Positions 61,399 to 64,000 of a DNA stretch of 64,000 bases are shown one piece after another. Each line of letters begins with the position of its first letter. The first letter of the stretch is position 1. Made by a program: the position numbers and the translations under genes. The stretch lies in the NCBI RefSeq assembly GCF_017377775.1, contig NZ_JAFVLN010000021.1:1-64000 (forward strand), written 5' to 3'. Origin of the DNA: Streptomyces sp. VRA16 Mangrove soil (lineage in GTDB: Bacteria; Actinomycetota; Actinomycetes; Streptomycetales; Streptomycetaceae). The notes under the pieces were generated by a model. It had not been told where the DNA came from. It saw nothing but the letters and a program-made list of their open reading frames with translations, and did no database searches.

Positions 61399-61443
61399 GG
61401 AACGGGGTGTGGGGAGCCGAAGCGGCTCCCCACACCCCGTTCC
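61399..61443. terminator. Very strong bidirectional terminator
   Basis: A perfect 21-bp stem (GGAACGGGGTGTG...AGCCG with its complement) and a 3-nt AAG loop, between convergent dapC and the secreted Ala/Gly/Lys-rich protein gene. Confidence 0.95.
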
Positions 61444-61456
61444 GGGCCTTCGGTGA

Positions 61457-61903
61457 TCAGCCGAGCGGCAGACCCTTGACGGGCAGCTGGTCGGTGGCCG
61501 GCAGACCGCCCTTGGTCAGGGAGTCGGTCGGCAGACCGCCCTTGGTCGCCGTGCCTGCGGCCTCGCCGACCACGCCACCGGTGCTGCCGGCCAGGTCGCC
61601 CGCGGCCTTCTGGGCGGCGGGGGTGGCGGTCTTGGCGCTCTTGCCGACCGTCTTGCCGGCGGCCGGAACGGTCTTCTTCACGGCCTTGCTCCCGGTGTCA
61701 CCCGCGAGACCTGCGGCGTGCTCGGCCGCTCCGTCGACGGTGTTGCCCAGGTTCGCGCCGTCCAGCGCGGTCACGCCACCGAGGTCCGGCGTGGCCGGAA
61801 GGTCGACGGCGCTCGCGGAGCTGGCCGCACCGACCACGGAGGCTGCGCCGGCCGCACCGAGCAGCGCGGCACGGGCGATCCGGCGGGTCAGGGGGAGGGA
61901 CAT
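61457..61903 (-). CDS. Secreted Ala/Gly/Lys-rich protein of unknown function
   Basis: A 148-residue protein. MSLPLTRRIARAALLGAAGA through SSASA is a Sec signal peptide with a likely cleavage after ASA (about residue 33). The mature part is low-complexity, rich in Ala, Gly, Lys and Thr, with short repeats such as KGGLPTDSLTKGGLPATDQLPVKGLPLG. No enzymatic domain. GAGGGG-like and AAGGAG signals lie just before the ATG. Short basic secreted proteins of this type are common in Streptomyces and may interact with the cell wall. Confidence 0.8.
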   Translation of the reverse strand: MSLPLTRRIARAALLGAAGAASVVGAASSASAVDLPATPDLGGVTALDGANLGNTVDGAAEHAAGLAGDTGSKAVKKTVPAAGKTVGKSAKTATPAAQKAAGDLAGSTGGVVGEAAGTATKGGLPTDSLTKGGLPATDQLPVKGLPLG

Positions 61904-62216
61904 GATGCTCCTTAGACGGGAGAGAACGTTTGGTGTCCGTGCCCCGTGCGGCTCGTCACCGCCCGGTGCTCGGACGCCGTGACAACAGCCCGACGCCCCG
62001 GGAAGGTTGCGGGTCGGCAACGTAAAGGGTTGGCAATGCGTCGCATAATCGGCTGCGGCTAAAAGCGGACAAACGCCATCGTTCCCGCGCCGGGCGAAAC
62101 CCTCTGCATCCCTGTGCCGGCAAGGGTTTCGGGCGTCGGGCCGCACCTCGCCCGCAAGCGGACTCCCGGCGTCCACGGGAGGTGATCCACATGCCCCTTT
62201 CGGGTGACGGCCCGCA
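61904..62216 (-). promoter_or_regulatory. 313-bp leader region of the secreted-protein gene
   Basis: No gene on either strand. A hairpin at 62092-62134 (CGAAACCCT with AGGGTTTCG, extended by GGGC/GCCC) could end the upstream lysozyme-like transcript or form part of a regulated 5' leader. The AT-richer stretch 62030-62075 is a plausible promoter for the leftward gene. It does not match any riboswitch consensus I know, including the c-di-AMP class sometimes found before wall hydrolase genes. Confidence 0.45.
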
Positions 62217-63179
62217 CTACTGCCCAGTGACGATTCGAACCTCGTCGACGCCCGCGGAGCCGTCCGAACCGGCCTCCGCGCCACCCGCGGACGACGCCCC
62301 CTGCCACTCGTTCCCCGTTTCCCCCGCGGTCCACTCCCGGCCCGCATAGGAGACGCGTTCGATGTGCAACGCGGACGAGTTGGCCACCGCCCACTGCGCC
62401 AGCTCCCAGCCGCGCTGCCGCTCCCCGCCCTCGGCGGAGTCCACGGTGGCGGGCACCTGGACCCGGACCGACCGCCGGTCCTCGCCGGTCGCGGGCGCCA
62501 CGTCCTGCCCGAAGTCCCGTACGAGCGCCGTCTTCACGTCCACGGGCCCCCTGGCCCGCGCGCTGTCCGCGCCGGCCGGCCGGCCCTCGCAGGTCAGCGA
62601 GGCCGCGGCCCGCCCGGTCAGGGAGGCGGCGAGCAGCGTGGCGTCCGGCTCGTGCTTCGCGTACGCCTGCGGATAGCCGCTGCGCTGCACGCGCTGCGCG
62701 GCCACGGTCAGCGGCAGCCGCGAGTAGCCGGGGATCTGCGCCAGGCGCTCGTAGAACCGCTCCGCCGCGTACACCGGGTCCATGATCTGCTTCTTGGTGC
62801 CCCAGCCCTCCGAGGGACGCTGCTGGAACAGGCCGAGCGAATCCCGGTCGCCGTGGTGGATGTTGCGCAGCCCCGACTCCTGGAGCGCGGTCGCGAGCGC
62901 GATGGTGACGGCCCGCTCGGGCATGCCGTGGGAGGTGCCGACCGCGGAGATCGTCGCCGCGTTCACCGCCTGCTCGGACGTGAACTCGTACGTCGCCCCG
63001 TCCCCGTTCGCCGAGACCACCACGCATCTCGGTGTGGAGCGGCCCCCGGTGGCGTACTGCACGGCCACGTACGTGGCCACGGCGAGCAGCACGACGACGG
63101 ACGCGCCGATCCGCAGGAGGCGGCCGCGCCGGACAGGAGTGGGGGGCTCAGGCACGCGACCCAAGGTACTGGAGTCCAC
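62217..63179 (-). CDS. Membrane-anchored lysozyme-like (transglycosylase-type) protein
   Basis: About 320 residues. A single N-terminal transmembrane helix (RLLRIGASVVVLLAVATYVA) anchors an extracellular domain with a lysozyme-like fold. The putative catalytic glutamate is in ATALQESGLRN, followed by GDRDSLGLFQQRPSEGWGT and DPVYAAERFYERL, the conserved SLT/lysozyme-like sequence. The C-terminal ~170 residues are an extra domain of unknown role. Likely peptidoglycan cleavage or binding. The start is uncertain: GTG at 63179 is used, and GTG at 63155 is equally possible. Confidence 0.78.
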   Translation of the reverse strand: MDSSTLGRVPEPPTPVRRGRLLRIGASVVVLLAVATYVAVQYATGGRSTPRCVVVSANGDGATYEFTSEQAVNAATISAVGTSHGMPERAVTIALATALQESGLRNIHHGDRDSLGLFQQRPSEGWGTKKQIMDPVYAAERFYERLAQIPGYSRLPLTVAAQRVQRSGYPQAYAKHEPDATLLAASLTGRAAASLTCEGRPAGADSARARGPVDVKTALVRDFGQDVAPATGEDRRSVRVQVPATVDSAEGGERQRGWELAQWAVANSSALHIERVSYAGREWTAGETGNEWQGASSAGGAEAGSDGSAGVDEVRIVTGQ

Positions 63180-63229
63180 TGTGAGGACGGACAGGGGTGA
63201 GAAGACCCGGTCCGTCTAGGATCGGCGCC

Positions 63230-64000
63230 ATGGACCGCACCGCGCTTGACCTCACCCAGGACGCCGCCCGCCTCACCGCTCAGCTGGTCGACTTCGCCTC
63301 GCCCAGCGGCAGCGAGAAAGAGCTCGCGGACGCCGTCGAGGAGGCCCTGCGCGCCCTGCCGCACCTGACGGTCGACCGGTACGGCAACAACATCGTCGCC
63401 CGCACGCACCTCGGCCGCGCCGAGCGGATCATCCTCGCCGGGCACCTCGACACCGTCCCGATCGCGGACAACGTGCCCTCGCGTCTCGACGAGGACGGCG
63501 TCACCCTGTGGGGCTGCGGCACGAGCGACATGAAGGCGGGCGTCGCGGTGCAGCTGCGCATCGCGCAGACCGTCACGGACCCCAACCGCGACCTCACCTT
63601 CGTCTTCTACGACAACGAAGAGGTCGCCGCCCACCTCAACGGCCTCGGGCATGTCGCCGAGGCCCACCCCGACTGGCTGCAGGGTGACTTCGCGATCCTC
63701 CTGGAGGGCACCGAGGGGCTCGTCGAGGGCGGCTGCCAGGGCACCCTGCGCGTCATCCTGAAGGTGAAGGGCGAACGGGCCCACTCCGCGCGCGCGTGGA
63801 TGGGGAAGAACGCCATCCACGCCGCGTCCCCGATCCTGGAGCGGCTCGCCGCCTACGAGCCGCGCAAGCCCGTCGTCGACGGTCTGGAGTTCCACGAGGG
63901 ACTCAATGCGGTGCGCATCGAGGGCTTCGTCGCCACGAACGTCATCCCGGACGCCTGCGCCGTCACCGTGAACTTCCGCTACGCGCCGGACCGTTCGATG
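63230..64000 (+). CDS. dapE: Succinyl-diaminopimelate desuccinylase DapE (N-terminal part, runs off the window)
   Basis: The first 257 codons of an M20-family metallo-deacylase that hydrolyses N-succinyl-L,L-diaminopimelate. Metal-ligand and catalytic segments are LAGHLDTVPIADN (His and Asp), WGCGTSDMKAG, DNEEVAAHLNGLG (catalytic Glu) and LEGTEG, in the usual order. VNFRYAPDRS near the edge starts the final catalytic segment. ATG at 63230. The gene is open at the right boundary and is expected to end about 300 bp further on. Confidence 0.93.
   Translation, partial: MDRTALDLTQDAARLTAQLVDFASPSGSEKELADAVEEALRALPHLTVDRYGNNIVARTHLGRAERIILAGHLDTVPIADNVPSRLDEDGVTLWGCGTSDMKAGVAVQLRIAQTVTDPNRDLTFVFYDNEEVAAHLNGLGHVAEAHPDWLQGDFAILLEGTEGLVEGGCQGTLRVILKVKGERAHSARAWMGKNAIHAASPILERLAAYEPRKPVVDGLEFHEGLNAVRIEGFVATNVIPDACAVTVNFRYAPDRSM

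Noticed and set aside
61904..62216. c-di-AMP (ydaO-type) riboswitch before the secreted-protein gene
   Set aside because: The position was tempting, but I could not find the conserved core sequences of that class; only a simple hairpin is clear.

Overview
The window is a GC-rich actinobacterial chromosome segment, almost certainly Streptomyces. The support is very high third-position GC in every gene, GTG and TTG starts, mycothiol synthesis (mshB), a SpoIIE-type phosphatase beside a separate anti-sigma-like kinase, and lineage-typical gene pairs such as typA next to oligopeptide transporters. About 54 genes are supported. I saw no rRNA, tRNA, CRISPR array, transposase, prophage or large secondary-metabolite cluster.

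Layout. 1-5.4 kb: the edge of a secreted protein, a threonine-synthase-like PLP enzyme facing away from a GntR regulator, an NCS1 permease with an odd cysteine-rich tail, a SPOR-like small protein and a NUDIX hydrolase. 5.6-11.8 kb: an anti-sigma-like ATPase, a multidomain SpoIIE phosphatase, PspA and a TPM-domain membrane protein. 11.9-19.2 kb: a glycan-utilisation cluster with a Tat-exported glycoamylase-domain protein, a GH1 beta-glucosidase, a three-gene sugar ABC importer and a divergent CE7 esterase, with a perfect palindrome between the importer and the esterase. 19.2-25.1 kb: an ECF41-type sigma factor facing a DoxX-like gene that carries a textbook ECF41 promoter, a small membrane protein, a GNAT protein, a LacI regulator, an APH-like phosphotransferase and the remnant of an Rpn-like gene. 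25.1-29.1 kb: a three-subunit succinate dehydrogenase operon and a small coiled-coil protein. 29.5-47.9 kb: an orphan peptide-binding lipoprotein with a long low-complexity insert, typA, then two paralogous five-gene oligopeptide ABC operons separated by a VOC protein and a periplasmic-binding-like protein without a signal peptide. The first operon is a candidate bldK locus. 48-54.2 kb: an S9 peptidase, a conserved 64-residue membrane protein, mshB with a DUF6113-like partner, and a VanW/PG_binding_4-like protein with a disordered N-terminus. 54.2-57.7 kb: a translationally coupled ABC exporter and DesK/DesR-like two-component system. 57.7-64 kb: a SirB1-like protein, a GNAT protein, ferredoxin fdxA, dapC, a secreted Ala/Gly/Lys-rich protein, a membrane-anchored lysozyme-like protein and the start of dapE.

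The most unusual structure is non-coding. An exactly 47-bp imperfect palindrome occurs three times, always beyond a gene 3' end, and at two sites one arm is expanded into tandem half-copies. More broadly, several genes carry tandem repeats of very different unit lengths (9, 25, 30, 44 and 87 bp) that touch or cross the stop codon. The best functional prediction is the ECF41 sigma factor with all three signature motifs, facing TGTCACA-N16-CGTC upstream of a DoxX gene. All functional calls rest on reading the sequence and on family knowledge; no database search was run.
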